DNA from: Zhenpiania hominis
GTDB taxonomy: Bacteria > Bacillota > Clostridia > Peptostreptococcales > Anaerovoracaceae
Direction: 5' to 3'
DNA: 64,000 bases
Assembly (NCBI RefSeq): GCF_014333425.1
Contig: NZ_JACRYT010000015.1
Span: 6,603 to 70,602, forward strand
The notes under the pieces are model-generated. The model had not been told where the DNA came from and ran no database searches. It saw only the letters and a program-made list of their open reading frames with translations. Position numbers and translations under genes: made by a program. Position 1 is the stretch's first letter; each line of letters opens with the position of its first letter. Of this stretch, positions 19,152 to 28,289 are shown piece by piece.

Positions 19152-19934
19152 ATGACTGGAAACAGAAAGGGAAAAAGACGCAGAGCCTTTGTGTTGATTT
19201 TGTTGTTTCTGGTATTGTCGGGGTTCAATTTTTTCGTGTCGCCGCATATACGGGACAAGGCGGGAGAGGGAGAAACCGTTTCGGTCAGCGCTTCCGCGCC
19301 GGCACAGTCGGAAACTGCCCGGGAAGAAACTTCGCCCTCTGAAGAGGATAAGGTTTCCACGGTGGACAAGTCTTCCGAGTATCTGATTCTGGTGAATAAG
19401 ACACATGGGCTTGGAAAGAATTATGAGCCGGAAGATCTGAAGAATGTGAATTCTGTAGCAGGCGACAGAGACGGCAAGTATCAGAAAATGCGCAGGAAGG
19501 CGGCGAATGCTTTTAATCGGCTGACAAAAGCAGCGAAACGGGAAGGTCATATCATCAAGCTGACCAGCGGATATCGGCCGTATTCCTATCAGCAGATTCT
19601 TTATCGTCAGTATGTAAAGGAGGACGGAAAGAACCGGGCGGAACAGTACAGCGCAAAGCCGGGATACAGTGAACATCAGACCGGACTGGTCGCGGATGTT
19701 TCCTCACCGTCGGTCAATTATAATCTGGTGCAGGCGTACGGTAATACGGCTGAGGGAAAATGGCTCGCGAAAAACGCGCACAAGTACGGCTTTATCATTC
19801 GATATCCGAAAGGGAAAGAGGATATTACCGGATATGAGTATGAGCCGTGGCATCTGCGCTATGTGGGGAAAGACGCGGCTGCCGAGATTTACAGCCGGGG
19901 CGTGACTCTGGAGGAATATCTGGGCGAGTCCTGA
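19152..19934 (+). CDS. D-alanyl-D-alanine carboxypeptidase, VanY family (M15B)
   Basis: This 260-residue membrane-anchored peptidoglycan enzyme removes terminal D-Ala. A basic N-terminus and one membrane segment (about 12-30) are followed by a Ser/Glu-rich linker (about 40-75) and the M15 domain with SGYRPYSYQQ, the zinc ligands His175 and Asp182 in SEHQTGLVADVS, and Glu231/His234 in EPWHLRYVG. No vanHAX-type genes are near, so a cell-wall maturation role is likelier than glycopeptide resistance. AAGGGG lies before the ATG. Confidence 0.92.
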   Translation: MTGNRKGKRRRAFVLILLFLVLSGFNFFVSPHIRDKAGEGETVSVSASAPAQSETAREETSPSEEDKVSTVDKSSEYLILVNKTHGLGKNYEPEDLKNVNSVAGDRDGKYQKMRRKAANAFNRLTKAAKREGHIIKLTSGYRPYSYQQILYRQYVKEDGKNRAEQYSAKPGYSEHQTGLVADVSSPSVNYNLVQAYGNTAEGKWLAKNAHKYGFIIRYPKGKEDITGYEYEPWHLRYVGKDAAAEIYSRGVTLEEYLGES

Positions 19935-20002
19935 AGCGCTGAGAAATAGAAAAGAAAGAAGCAGTTGTTTTGTAAGAAACGTTGAGTAATAAGGAGGGCA
20001 AT

Positions 20003-21514
20003 ATGGCAGAGTATTTTAATGAACCATCCAGGACATTCAGTGAGTATTTGCTGGTTCCGGGGTATTCTTCAAAGGAGTGCAGGGTTGATAACGTGAGTCT
20101 TGCGACTCCGGTAGTCAAGTTCAGGAAAGGTGAAGAATCCGCAATCAGTATGAAGATTCCGCTTGTTTCCGCCATCATGCAGGCGGTATCCGATGATAAG
20201 CTGGCGGTCGCGCTGGCCAAGGAAGGCGGAATTTCTTTTATATATGCGTCTCAGACCATTGAGAATCAGGCGGCGATGATCCGCAGAGTTAAGAGCCACA
20301 AGGCGGGATTTGTGACGAGCGACGCCAATATCCGGCCGGATCAGACCCTGGGCGAACTGCTGGAGCTGAAAAAGCGGACCGGTCATTCGACGACGGCGGT
20401 TACCGAGGACGGAACGGCGGAAGGCAAGCTGGTCGGTATTGTGACCAGCAGAGACTACCGGATCAGCCGGATGTCGCTGGAAACAAAGGTAAAAGAGTTC
20501 ATGACGCCCTTTGAAAAGCTGATTTATGTAAAAGAAGGCGCGACTCTTTCGGAAGCCAATGATGTTCTGTGGGACAACAAACTGAACACGGTTCCGGTAA
20601 TCGACGATAATCAGAGACTGACGCATTTTGTATTCCGCAAGGACTATGATACCCACAAAGCGTATCCTAACGAGTTGCTGGACGAGCACAAGCGTTATAT
20701 GGTGGGAGCCGGCGTTAATACCCGGGATTACGCGGAACGGATACCGGCTCTGGTAGAAGCGGGAGCGGACGTGCTCTGCATCGATTCTTCCGAGGGTTTT
20801 TCCGAGTGGCAGAAGGATACGCTGGATTTTGTCCGCGAGAAGTACGGAGATTCCGTGAAAATCGGCGCCGGAAATGTTGTGGATCGGGATGGATTCAACT
20901 ATCTGGCGGAAGCGGGAGCGGACTTCATCAAGATCGGCATCGGCGGCGGTTCCATCTGTATTACAAGAGAGCAGAAGGGAATCGGACGCGGCCAGGCCAG
21001 CGCGGTCATCGAGGTAGCGCAGGCCAGAAACGAGTACTATGAGAAAACCGGAATCTACATTCCGATCTGTTCAGACGGCGGAATTGTTTACGATTATCAT
21101 ATGACCCTGGCACTGGCTATGGGAGCGGACTTTATCATGCTGGGAAGATATTTCTCACGGTTTGACGAATCTCCGACCAACAAACTGAATATTAACGGAA
21201 ATTACGTGAAGGAGTACTGGGGAGAAGGCTCCAACCGCGCCAGGAACTGGCAGCGTTACGACATGGGCGGCGACAGCAAGCTTTCCTTTGAAGAGGGTGT
21301 AGACTCCTATGTTCCTTACGCGGGAGCACTGAGCGACAATGTGCGTTACTCCCTGCAGAAGGTGAAATCCACGATGTGCAACTGCGGAGCACTGACGATT
21401 CCGGAGCTGCAGAAAAAAGCGAAGATGACGATTGTTTCCGCGACCAGTATCGTGGAGGGCGGAGCACACGATGTCATTTTGAAAGAAACTTCAAACAGCA
21501 GTAATATGAGATAA
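20003..21514 (+). CDS. guaB: Inosine-5'-monophosphate dehydrogenase
   Basis: IMPDH oxidises IMP to XMP with NAD+, the committed step to GMP. The 503-residue protein has the TIM barrel interrupted by a two-CBS insert (about 110-225). The catalytic Cys319 lies in [18 protein letters not shown]; Asp261, Arg382, and Arg418-Tyr419 in the mobile flap ([10 protein letters not shown]) are all visible. These numbers coincide with those used for the Tritrichomonas foetus enzyme, which supports the ATG chosen here, 4 bases behind an AAGGAGGG site, over an in-frame TTG upstream. guaA follows after 12 bases as the next pathway step. Confidence 0.97.
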   Translation: MAEYFNEPSRTFSEYLLVPGYSSKECRVDNVSLATPVVKFRKGEESAISMKIPLVSAIMQAVSDDKLAVALAKEGGISFIYASQTIENQAAMIRRVKSHKAGFVTSDANIRPDQTLGELLELKKRTGHSTTAVTEDGTAEGKLVGIVTSRDYRISRMSLETKVKEFMTPFEKLIYVKEGATLSEANDVLWDNKLNTVPVIDDNQRLTHFVFRKDYDTHKAYPNELLDEHKRYMVGAGVNTRDYAERIPALVEAGADVLCIDSSEGFSEWQKDTLDFVREKYGDSVKIGAGNVVDRDGFNYLAEAGADFIKIGIGGGSICITREQKGIGRGQASAVIEVAQARNEYYEKTGIYIPICSDGGIVYDYHMTLALAMGADFIMLGRYFSRFDESPTNKLNINGNYVKEYWGEGSNRARNWQRYDMGGDSKLSFEEGVDSYVPYAGALSDNVRYSLQKVKSTMCNCGALTIPELQKKAKMTIVSATSIVEGGAHDVILKETSNSSNMR

Positions 21515-21526
21515 GGAGATTGCGGT

Positions 21527-23071
21527 ATGCAGCATGAAAAGATCATTGTAATGGATTTCGGAGGGCAGTACAATCAGCTGATCGCCCGGCGTGTGCGGGA
21601 GTGCAATGTGTACTGTGAGATTTATTCCTATAAACGGGATATTGAGGAAATCAAGGCCATGAATCCGAAGGGAATCATTCTCACTGGAGGTCCCAACAGC
21701 GCTTACGAGGCGGATTCGCCAACCTATTCAAAGGAACTGTTCGAGCTGGGAATTCCGGTGCTGGGGATCTGTTACGGCTCCCAGCTGATGATGCACCTTC
21801 TGGGCGGACACGTGTGCAAGGCTCCAGTCCGCGAATACGGGAAAATTGAAGTTGCGGTGGATCGTTCTTCGGCGATGTTCGGCGATGTGTCGGAGCAGAC
21901 GATCTGCTGGATGAGCCATAACGACTATATCGAAAAGGCCGCGCCGGGATTTAAGGTGACGGCTCATACGCCGGACTGTCCGGTAGCGGCGGCGGAGGAT
22001 CCGGAGCGCGGGTTGTACGCGCTGCAGTTCCATCCGGAGGTGCTCCACACTCAGGAAGGAACCAAGATGCTGTCCAATTTTGTTTATAAGGTTTGCGGCT
22101 GCAAGGGCGACTGGCGGATGGATTCTTTTGTGGAAAGTTCGATAGAAGCGATCCGTGCCAAGGTTGGAAACGGAAAGGTGCTGTGCGCCCTTTCCGGCGG
22201 CGTGGATTCGTCCGTCGCGGCGGTGCTCCTGTCCAAGGCAGTGGGTCAGCAGTTGACCTGTGTGTTCGTGGATCACGGGCTGCTTCGTAAGAACGAAGGC
22301 GACGAGGTGGAAGCGGTGTTCGGCCCTTCCGGTCCGTACAATCTGAATTTTATTCGGGTCAACGCCCAGCAGCGGTTTTATGACAAGCTGGCCGGGGTGA
22401 CAGAGCCGGAGAAAAAACGCAAGATTATCGGTGAAGAGTTTATCCGGGTTTTCGAAGAGGAAGCGAAGAAAATCGGAGCTGTGGACTTCCTGGTTCAGGG
22501 GACGATTTATCCGGACGTAGTGGAAAGCGGAGTCGGCGGCGAGTCGGCGGTGATCAAGTCCCATCATAATGTGGGAGGTCTTCCGGATTATGTGGATTTC
22601 AAGGAAATCATCGAGCCTCTGCGGGATCTGTTCAAGGATGAGGTGCGGAAGGCAGGTCTGGAACTGGGCATCCCCGAATATCTCGTTTATCGGCAGCCGT
22701 TCCCGGGTCCCGGTCTCGGCATCCGGATTATCGGAGAAGTGACGGCGGAGAAGGTGCGTATCGTGCAGGACGCGGACGCCATTTACAGAGAAGAGATTGC
22801 CGCTGCGGGTCTCGACCGGAGCATCGGCCAGTATTTCGCGGCGCTGACCAATATGCGGTCTGTGGGCGTTATGGGTGATGAGCGGACCTACGATTACGCC
22901 GTGGCGCTGCGGGCTGTGAATACCGTTGATTTCATGACGGCGGAGGCGGCGGAAATTCCGTATTCCGTGCTCCAGAAGGTGACCAGCCGGATTGTGAATG
23001 AGGTGGCTCATGTGAACAGGGTGTTCTATGACTGCACTTCCAAGCCGCCTGGGACGATTGAGTTTGAGTAA
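21527..23071 (+). CDS. guaA: GMP synthase (glutamine-hydrolysing)
   Basis: GuaA converts XMP to GMP using ATP and glutamine. The 514 residues comprise a class I glutamine amidotransferase domain (nucleophile Cys82 in GICYGSQLM, with LQFHPEV), an ATP-pyrophosphatase domain ([13 protein letters not shown], near 224) and a C-terminal dimerisation domain ending PPGTIEFE. It forms an operon with guaB. The 3' end of guaA is a known integration site for genomic islands, and an AT-rich island begins right behind this stop codon. Confidence 0.97.
   Translation: MQHEKIIVMDFGGQYNQLIARRVRECNVYCEIYSYKRDIEEIKAMNPKGIILTGGPNSAYEADSPTYSKELFELGIPVLGICYGSQLMMHLLGGHVCKAPVREYGKIEVAVDRSSAMFGDVSEQTICWMSHNDYIEKAAPGFKVTAHTPDCPVAAAEDPERGLYALQFHPEVLHTQEGTKMLSNFVYKVCGCKGDWRMDSFVESSIEAIRAKVGNGKVLCALSGGVDSSVAAVLLSKAVGQQLTCVFVDHGLLRKNEGDEVEAVFGPSGPYNLNFIRVNAQQRFYDKLAGVTEPEKKRKIIGEEFIRVFEEEAKKIGAVDFLVQGTIYPDVVESGVGGESAVIKSHHNVGGLPDYVDFKEIIEPLRDLFKDEVRKAGLELGIPEYLVYRQPFPGPGLGIRIIGEVTAEKVRIVQDADAIYREEIAAAGLDRSIGQYFAALTNMRSVGVMGDERTYDYAVALRAVNTVDFMTAEAAEIPYSVLQKVTSRIVNEVAHVNRVFYDCTSKPPGTIEFE
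23060..23070 (+). repeat. Possible attL core at the guaA 3' end
   Basis: GAGTTTGAGTA, the last codons of guaA, recurs with one mismatch as GAGTTCGAGTA at 28390-28400 in the same orientation, beyond the defence operon. The match is short (10 of 11), so it is only suggestive. Confidence 0.35.
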
Positions 23072-23131
23072 AATGAAACGCCGTAAAAAACCAGTGTTCA
23101 TGCGGGTTTGCGGCGTTCAGGGAAGTCTTTT

Positions 23132-23149
23132 GATAACAATTTGATAACA
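23132..23149 (+). repeat. Left copy of 18-bp island-end repeat
   Basis: GATAACAATTTGATAACA, itself a tandem of two GATAACA units, matches 28272-28289 at 16 of 18 positions in direct orientation. The two copies lie just inside the two proposed island ends, which resembles arm-type recombinase sites. Confidence 0.55.
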
Positions 23150-23242
23150 GCCATACAAGCGCCATTATTCTTGTAATCCAGTGGTTTATGGATTGCAGAA
23201 TGATTGACAAGCGGTTGTGTGGCAGAAGAAATCCATATAGAC

Positions 23243-23286
23243 AAGCCCTTAGCTGTGGGTAATCACTCATAGCTAAGGGCTTTTTG
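23243..23286 (+). terminator. Terminator hairpin at the left island edge
   Basis: AAGCCCTTAGCT (23243-23254) pairs perfectly with AGCTAAGGGCTT (23271-23282) and is followed by T residues in the + direction. It would stop rightward transcription from guaA before it enters the leftward defence operon. Confidence 0.85.
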
Positions 23287-23311
23287 TCGTTCTTATAGCT
23301 TTATGCGGAGG

Positions 23312-23620
23312 TCATTTTGATGATAATAGATCAAGAAATTTATTGTATGTACCGTAGTAGTTTTCTACCATTTCTGAAAAAAGTGGGTCTACTTGGCACC
23401 CAGAGGGGATTTTCTTTTTCTTTTCAATACCCAAAAATCCTTTTTCGCCAGTTCTCGCCTTAGAATATGAGATTTCAGATACATCAGGAAAATGGTCGGT
23501 TTCAATAGTTCCATTTCCGGCTCCATCATTAAGGTAAAAATCGCCACGGACGTTTATGCCATACTTGTTGTTCATATAAACCATTGCTAATTCGTGGGCA
23601 ATTTGTTCTTTTGAAATCAT
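23312..23620 (-). CDS. Unrecognised 102-residue protein, last gene of the defence operon
   Basis: I do not recognise a family. The N-terminus (MISKEQIAHELAMVYMNNKYG) reads as a helix followed by an acidic, glycine-containing stretch; there is no signal peptide or membrane segment. The start at 23620 was selected because GAGGCG lies 7 bases upstream; an earlier in-frame ATG overlaps the preceding small gene. It closes the leftward operon downstream of the specificity subunit and the 30-residue peptide, so an accessory role for the restriction system is conceivable but unsupported by motif. Confidence 0.6.
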   Translation of the reverse strand: MISKEQIAHELAMVYMNNKYGINVRGDFYLNDGAGNGTIETDHFPDVSEISYSKARTGEKGFLGIEKKKKIPSGCQVDPLFSEMVENYYGTYNKFLDLLSSK

Positions 23621-23634
23621 AATATTACGCCTCT

Positions 23635-23727
23635 TTATCCAATAGTCCAAACATCAATAACAATGATTGATAACCATAGAGGAATAAAAGAACTAACAAA
23701 CAAATCCCACTTGAATTTTTTCCACAT
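23635..23727 (-). CDS. 30-residue membrane microprotein
   Basis: A complete short gene with ATG, AGGTG seven bases upstream and a TAA stop encodes MWKKFKWDLF followed by about 20 mostly hydrophobic residues. It looks like a single membrane helix with a positively charged start. It begins 12 bases after the specificity subunit stop and ends 14 bases before the next start, so it sits cleanly in the operon. It may alternatively be the truncated start of a longer membrane protein. Function is unknown. Confidence 0.5.
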   Translation of the reverse strand: MWKKFKWDLFVSSFIPLWLSIIVIDVWTIG

Positions 23728-23739
23728 GAACTTTTCACC

Positions 23740-24741
23740 TCATATTCTATCCCCATATGGCAAAGCTCTCATGTAATTTTCCATAAAGCCAAAATCTGGT
23801 TTATTATCTTTTGCAGGCAACTTTATTACGGTAGAGCGCATACTTTCGAGTACCCATTTTCGCCCATATGAATAACGGTACTTTTCCTGACGGAGCACAG
23901 CGCATATAAACAAGGCAATATATTTATTAAAAGCAATGCCGTTTTCCTCTTTGAAATACAGTACATTTACATCATCGGTTGCCCAAAATGGCCTTGGTTG
24001 ATAAAAGGCCTCTCCAACGGATCCATTGTAACTCAAAGAAATAGTATTGCCATCATGGATAGCAGCCTGTCCAATATAATTCGCCACACCATTGTTGGAA
24101 TCGATCGCTCCAATATATGGAGTTTCACCATCGGTTTGTTCGTCAGAAGTAAGCCTTTTGCCCTTTTTTACTTCAAACAAATCTCCTACACAAAATTCTT
24201 TCCACGATTCAACACCAAGTGTATGTGATCCGTATCCCCCCTGGTTAGCTGTGGTTAACGGTTTATGATTCAACGACTTTATGTACTGCTCCATGAAATC
24301 CCAATCTGGATTACCATCAAAATTTTGTGGGAGTTTTATGATAGTATCATTTAGGTGAGTTTTCCATTTGCGACCAAAAGAATACTTTGGCCTTTCTTGA
24401 GATAAAATTGTCGCTAGAAATAACCCAACATATCTATTCATATAACGATTGTTATAACATAGCATTAAGTTAACTGTCCCTAAAAAGTCAGATTCCATAT
24501 AGTTTGCATATCCGACCGAACCTTGCCCATCACAAATAAGAATAACGCAATTGCCTTTACTGGTTAAATCGGGGTTCGATGCACACCAAGACATTACACC
24601 GTTATCTTCTTTTTTTGCCCCTAAATAAGGAATATCATTTCCTTCCTCCAATTGATATGCTTGTGATACTTTTCCTGGCTCTATTGTTGTAAAAATTTCT
24701 GATAGTTGAAAATACTTCCAAGTTGCAACATTAAGCTTCAT
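23740..24741 (-). CDS. Restriction-modification specificity subunit, BcgI-B-like
   Basis: The 333-residue DNA-recognition subunit consists of two homologous halves. The first (about 1-165) runs from WKYFQLSEIF to YSFGRKWKTH and WDFMEQYIKSL; the second (about 178-333) from WKEFCVGDLFEV to YSYGRKWVLE and FGFMENYMRAL. Each half should read one part of a bipartite target, as in type I and type IIB systems. Size and partner match the B subunit of BcgI (about 340 residues). The start overlaps the stop of the methyltransferase gene by 11 bases, indicating coupled translation. The recognition sequence cannot be predicted. Confidence 0.85.
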   Translation of the reverse strand: MKLNVATWKYFQLSEIFTTIEPGKVSQAYQLEEGNDIPYLGAKKEDNGVMSWCASNPDLTSKGNCVILICDGQGSVGYANYMESDFLGTVNLMLCYNNRYMNRYVGLFLATILSQERPKYSFGRKWKTHLNDTIIKLPQNFDGNPDWDFMEQYIKSLNHKPLTTANQGGYGSHTLGVESWKEFCVGDLFEVKKGKRLTSDEQTDGETPYIGAIDSNNGVANYIGQAAIHDGNTISLSYNGSVGEAFYQPRPFWATDDVNVLYFKEENGIAFNKYIALFICAVLRQEKYRYSYGRKWVLESMRSTVIKLPAKDNKPDFGFMENYMRALPYGDRI

Positions 24742-26548
24742 AAATATGCCCTTCCTTCACAAGGTAAGCAAGATAATCATTGATCGTCTGTTGAAAATCC
24801 CGTTCTGTCAGCTTCGTATAATCCGTTTTCATATAGGCTTCACATAGCCATTCATCATCGCCGTTAACTTTGTGGGTTGCAGAAAGGCCATCTACAGAGC
24901 GTCTGTTACGATATAGCTCAATCCATTCACGCTCAATTTCTACCCATTTGCTCTTGCCTGTACCAGTATCAATTTGCTCAACACGACCCAGATTTTTCTT
25001 CTTTTTAAACCCATCATCTTTGCAATATCCAAAGAAAGTATCAGGATTGGAAACATCGTTATGTTTTGTGCCGATTTTGAACACCATACAACAGGCAGAA
25101 GCACTTGCGCCGGGATAAAAAATTTCATTTGGCAGAGTAAATACGGCATCGAGTGTGTTTTCTTGCAATATTTCACGCTTCAAACGGGCAATTTCTCCGC
25201 TTGTTCCGATAGAACAGGCGACAGGAAGTAATACCGCCAGCTTAGCCTGATGGTTGATAGAATTAAGCGTGTCAGCAATGTATTTAACAAAATATAACCC
25301 TTTTGAAGGATCTTCCTTTTTATTTTTTGTCCAAGTAGCAACATATTTTTTGGGTAGATGAATACGCTGACCATTATACGGTGGATTCATCAGAATAATA
25401 TTTGGTTTTGCATCTTTAATCCAATCAGCTAAATCAAAGCAGCTTCCCTGCCTGATATTTGAATTTCCATCCGAGTGAATCAACATGTTTGTAGTAGCGA
25501 GCCCGTAGATGTTTTCATCAAATTCAATACCGAATATCTGATGCTTCTTCACATTTTCCTGTTCGGTAGCGGTGGCACAGTCATCTAATGCCTGCGTCAT
25601 TGCCCGCACTAAAAAAGAGCCGCTACCGCAACAAGGGTCAAGCACAACAGAATGTTTATTCACCCCGGTAATTTTTGCCATAAAATCGGTGATATGATCC
25701 GGCGTAAAGGCTTGGTTTCTATCCGACTTGCCAACATACTTATTAAAGGTAACAAAGAACAGGTTAAGCAGATCCTGCCCAGAAGTGCTCTTGTCATTGA
25801 TAAAAGGGAGAATGTTATCCTCAATAAATTTCAAAATTTCCCTGAAAGCGGCAATACTCAATTGTCGGACATATTGGTCTCCTAAAACATTACGGTTTAA
25901 TAAAGCAAGTTTCTCCGCCTTATTAATATCCGAATTCAACAATTCTTCAAGAACTTCTTTTATTCTTGTCCTTATTTGTGCAGCCGTTAAAGAAGGGGTT
26001 GAATAGTCTAAACCATTTTTCAGAGCAAGCAGGCATGTGCCAACAAACTGACTTCTCAATTTTTCAGGAATACTGTGGCGGTGCAGCATTTCATTGAGCT
26101 TATAAGTGTTCTGCATCACCTTCTCTTTATCATTGATTTTGGATGTGTAAAAATCAACATATTCATCCATAGATCGAAGAGCCGTTTCTTTTTGCATAAG
26201 ATCGCTGTCAGAAACAACACCTCGCCACACTTTTACATTGTCGTTTACAGTATTCGCTAAAATAGCAACTGTCTTATTACCTGTCAATGCTTTTTCATAT
26301 TCTACATAAGCAGATAATTGCTCTTCATCTGCTTTTGTAAAGTTCTGTTTCGTTTCAATGAGTACCGTAACATTGTCTTTAACAAAACGAATATCCAACT
26401 TCTCAAAAGTACGGCCCGCACTATTTCGAATAGGAGTAAATGTCAAGGAGACTACAGAAAAGGCTTTCGGGTAGCTATACTCATCATTTTCAATATTGCT
26501 GGTAAGATATTTTCTGCCGATAGTCGAGATCATATCTGCTCTGATCAT
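24731..26548 (-). CDS. Bifunctional nuclease-N6-adenine methyltransferase, BcgI-A-like (type IIB)
   Basis: The 605-residue subunit combines cutting and methylation. The N-terminus carries a PD-(D/E)XK-like nuclease site: Asp52 in KLDIRFV and Glu65-Thr-Lys67 in VLIETKQNF. A helical region (about 130-290) precedes the methyltransferase, with the SAM motif LDPCCGSGSFLV (about 301-312) and catalytic NPPY (about 384). There is no helicase gene, so this is not a classical type I system; the size and pairing with a two-domain specificity protein fit BcgI, which cuts on both sides of its site. AGGAGG (26556-26561, complementary strand) lies 7 bases before the chosen ATG; the frame is open further upstream. 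Confidence 0.85.
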   Translation of the reverse strand: MIRADMISTIGRKYLTSNIENDEYSYPKAFSVVSLTFTPIRNSAGRTFEKLDIRFVKDNVTVLIETKQNFTKADEEQLSAYVEYEKALTGNKTVAILANTVNDNVKVWRGVVSDSDLMQKETALRSMDEYVDFYTSKINDKEKVMQNTYKLNEMLHRHSIPEKLRSQFVGTCLLALKNGLDYSTPSLTAAQIRTRIKEVLEELLNSDINKAEKLALLNRNVLGDQYVRQLSIAAFREILKFIEDNILPFINDKSTSGQDLLNLFFVTFNKYVGKSDRNQAFTPDHITDFMAKITGVNKHSVVLDPCCGSGSFLVRAMTQALDDCATATEQENVKKHQIFGIEFDENIYGLATTNMLIHSDGNSNIRQGSCFDLADWIKDAKPNIILMNPPYNGQRIHLPKKYVATWTKNKKEDPSKGLYFVKYIADTLNSINHQAKLAVLLPVACSIGTSGEIARLKREILQENTLDAVFTLPNEIFYPGASASACCMVFKIGTKHNDVSNPDTFFGYCKDDGFKKKKNLGRVEQIDTGTGKSKWVEIEREWIELYRNRRSVDGLSATHKVNGDDEWLCEAYMKTDYTKLTERDFQQTINDYLAYLVKEGHIYEA

Positions 26549-26559
26549 ATAAATTCCTC

Positions 26560-27456
26560 CTATATCCATTTGCTGTTGGGAGCGGACCAACGCTCGGTAA
26601 ATGTTTTATTTTCCGCTGCCGCCGTAAACGGCTGTTCAAGAAAATTTCTTATTGTTTTCAGGACAATGCCGTAATCGTCCGTATTGGTATTGATCTTGCG
26701 GATAAACGCTTTCCATTTCTTCTGCATAACGGAATCATCGCTAAAGCTCATAACTTGCTCAAATTGCTCAACGGTAAAATGATGTTCACGGTTAGCAAAT
26801 GTTTTTCTGAGAGCCTCGGAAAGCACTGCTCCGTCAAAATCAAACTTGTTGGCGATGTAATAAAGATCGTAGTAGTCCTTCATTCGGCTGGAGAATTCCA
26901 TCAGGCTTAAGATGGCATCGAGTTTCTCCGCAACGGTGGTTTCAACAGAGTAGGTATTTACCATTGGCGATTCAAAATCTGAAAGCTGCGTTGGGATTCG
27001 GCGCTTTTCCTGTTTCGGAACAATGACATCTCCAACGCCAAAGTCAATGCTAAACGGCGTTCTTGTATTTTTGATATGGGCAACGATAGAGGCACCGATT
27101 CCCGCATACTTTTTAGCGACGGAAATAGGAGCAACACCCTTGATCTCAAAGGTTACAAAATCATTGCCGGTAGGAACAGCAATAATATCTTCCAAAATAG
27201 ATTTTAATTGTTCCGATGTATTCGGTATTTGTCGAAGTAAAAAGTCCACATCCACCGTTACCCGGCTGTCAAAGTTGGTCAAAGAATAAAGAAACAGCCC
27301 GCCTTTTAGCACGAGATTTTCAGCATATTTGGATTTTTCCAAACGGCGGAGGAATTCTTCCTGACAAAAAAGCTGCAAGCAGAGTTGATAGCTCCTGCCG
27401 CTTTCAGTTGCTTTATTTTTCAGCCGTGCAAGCACGGAAGCAGCAACATCAGCCAT
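26560..27456 (-). CDS. abiEii: AbiEii/AbiGii-family nucleotidyltransferase toxin
   Basis: This 298-residue toxin belongs to the type IV AbiE toxin-antitoxin and abortive phage infection family. The nucleotidyltransferase signature is present: LVLKGGLFLYSL followed by RVTVDVDFLL (about 49-75), and later the family block ETTVAEKLDAILSL...MKDYYDLYYI (about 172-200). Related enzymes transfer nucleotides to tRNA acceptor ends, blocking translation; that activity is inferred here. The start overlaps the antitoxin stop by 8 bases, the usual arrangement. The restriction enzyme gene begins 11 bases downstream. Confidence 0.9.
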   Translation of the reverse strand: MADVAASVLARLKNKATESGRSYQLCLQLFCQEEFLRRLEKSKYAENLVLKGGLFLYSLTNFDSRVTVDVDFLLRQIPNTSEQLKSILEDIIAVPTGNDFVTFEIKGVAPISVAKKYAGIGASIVAHIKNTRTPFSIDFGVGDVIVPKQEKRRIPTQLSDFESPMVNTYSVETTVAEKLDAILSLMEFSSRMKDYYDLYYIANKFDFDGAVLSEALRKTFANREHHFTVEQFEQVMSFSDDSVMQKKWKAFIRKINTNTDDYGIVLKTIRNFLEQPFTAAAENKTFTERWSAPNSKWI

Positions 27457-28054
27457 TGAGCAGCACCTCCATCACATCCATCAGTTTTTTATAAACCCGC
27501 ATTTTCTTTGCGTAATTTGAAAGATTGCTCAGGTTCTTCTTTTTATCGGCAGCATAGGCATTGAGCGCCTTATTAAACATTTCGTTGTCCAGCTTTGTGC
27601 GGTATTTGAAACAGTCGCAAATGGTGCGCTCCCTATCATAAACAGCAAGTTGCACTCCATTAAAATCCTCGCTTGTTTTTCCGATTTCAAACAAGGTAGG
27701 CTGTACAAAATACACCTTTGTCGCCAAAGAATCGATATGCAGTCTTGTCCGTGAAAAGGTACGGGGGACGGCAATTGACCATTGCCGGGGTGAAAAATCA
27801 CTGTAGCCGTAATAAAACAGCGCCGATTCCACGCATACGATGCTTTCGGGAAGGAGAGTGGCAATCACCTGTTCTTCCTTTATATCTTCCTGAGCGGCGA
27901 GCTGGTAATAACCATGTCTGACGCGCTCAAGATAACCCTCTTTGCATAGATTGGCTACATCATAGTTGGTAAGTCCTTCGGCAACAAAATCAGCGGTTTT
28001 TGCAATACCGTCGTTGTTATTTACTATGTTTTTAATGGTTTCCTTTTTGTCCAC
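27449..28054 (-). CDS. abiEi: AbiEi-type antitoxin / autorepressor
   Basis: The 201-residue antitoxin pairs with AbiEii. An N-terminal winged-helix domain (TADFVAEGLTNYDVANLCKEGYLERVRHGYYQL, about 18-50 as described in parts) precedes the C-terminal antitoxin domain (VESALFYYGYSDFSPRQWSI and DRERTICDCFKYR). Such proteins neutralise the toxin and repress their own promoter. GTG at 28054 is preferred because GGTGA lies just ahead; TTG at 28072 is an alternative with no clear ribosome site. It is the first gene of a leftward operon reaching at least to 23312. Confidence 0.85.
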   Translation of the reverse strand: MDKKETIKNIVNNNDGIAKTADFVAEGLTNYDVANLCKEGYLERVRHGYYQLAAQEDIKEEQVIATLLPESIVCVESALFYYGYSDFSPRQWSIAVPRTFSRTRLHIDSLATKVYFVQPTLFEIGKTSEDFNGVQLAVYDRERTICDCFKYRTKLDNEMFNKALNAYAADKKKNLSNLSNYAKKMRVYKKLMDVMEVLLNG

Positions 28055-28104
28055 TTGTTCACCAACTTTCAAACCACAGCTTATTGATACTGTGTTCGGA
28101 AAAT

Positions 28105-28133
28105 ATTATATCATAGAAGTGTCCCAATATCAA
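28105..28133 (-). promoter_or_regulatory. Promoter of the abiE-restriction operon
   Basis: On the minus strand TTGATA (28128-28133), 17-bp spacer, TATAAT (28105-28110). Near-consensus; the antitoxin probably binds around it. Confidence 0.75.
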
Positions 28134-28186
28134 CAATTTTTAAAACACAGATATAAAATATTGTGAAATTAAAATTTGAAATTTTA

Positions 28187-28215
28187 TTGCAATATAACTT
28201 GAAATCTGCTACAAT
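28187..28215 (+). promoter_or_regulatory. Rightward promoter without an attached gene
   Basis: TTGCAA (28187-28192), 17-bp spacer, TACAAT (28210-28215). It reads out through the right island end. No open frame follows it, so it may belong to a lost recombinase gene or a small RNA. Confidence 0.45.
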
Positions 28216-28271
28216 ATCTTCGGACGAGATGGTATTGCTCCATGCTAAGAGAGGCAAGTGTTATCAACACC

Positions 28272-28289
28272 GATAACAAACTGATAACA
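28272..28289 (+). repeat. Right copy of 18-bp island-end repeat
   Basis: GATAACAAACTGATAACA, matching 23132-23149 at 16 of 18 positions in the same orientation. Confidence 0.55.

Noticed and set aside
19152..19934. Glycopeptide resistance VanY
   Set aside because: No vanH, vanA/B, vanX or two-component genes are near; ordinary carboxypeptidases of the same family are common.
21728..23101. 457-codon open frame opposite guaA
   Set aside because: Shadow of guaA: no ribosome site, no recognisable domain, and the sense strand is a complete GMP synthase.
23740..26548. Interpretation as a classical type I restriction system
   Set aside because: No HsdR helicase is encoded, the methyltransferase carries its own nuclease motif, and subunit sizes match BcgI instead.
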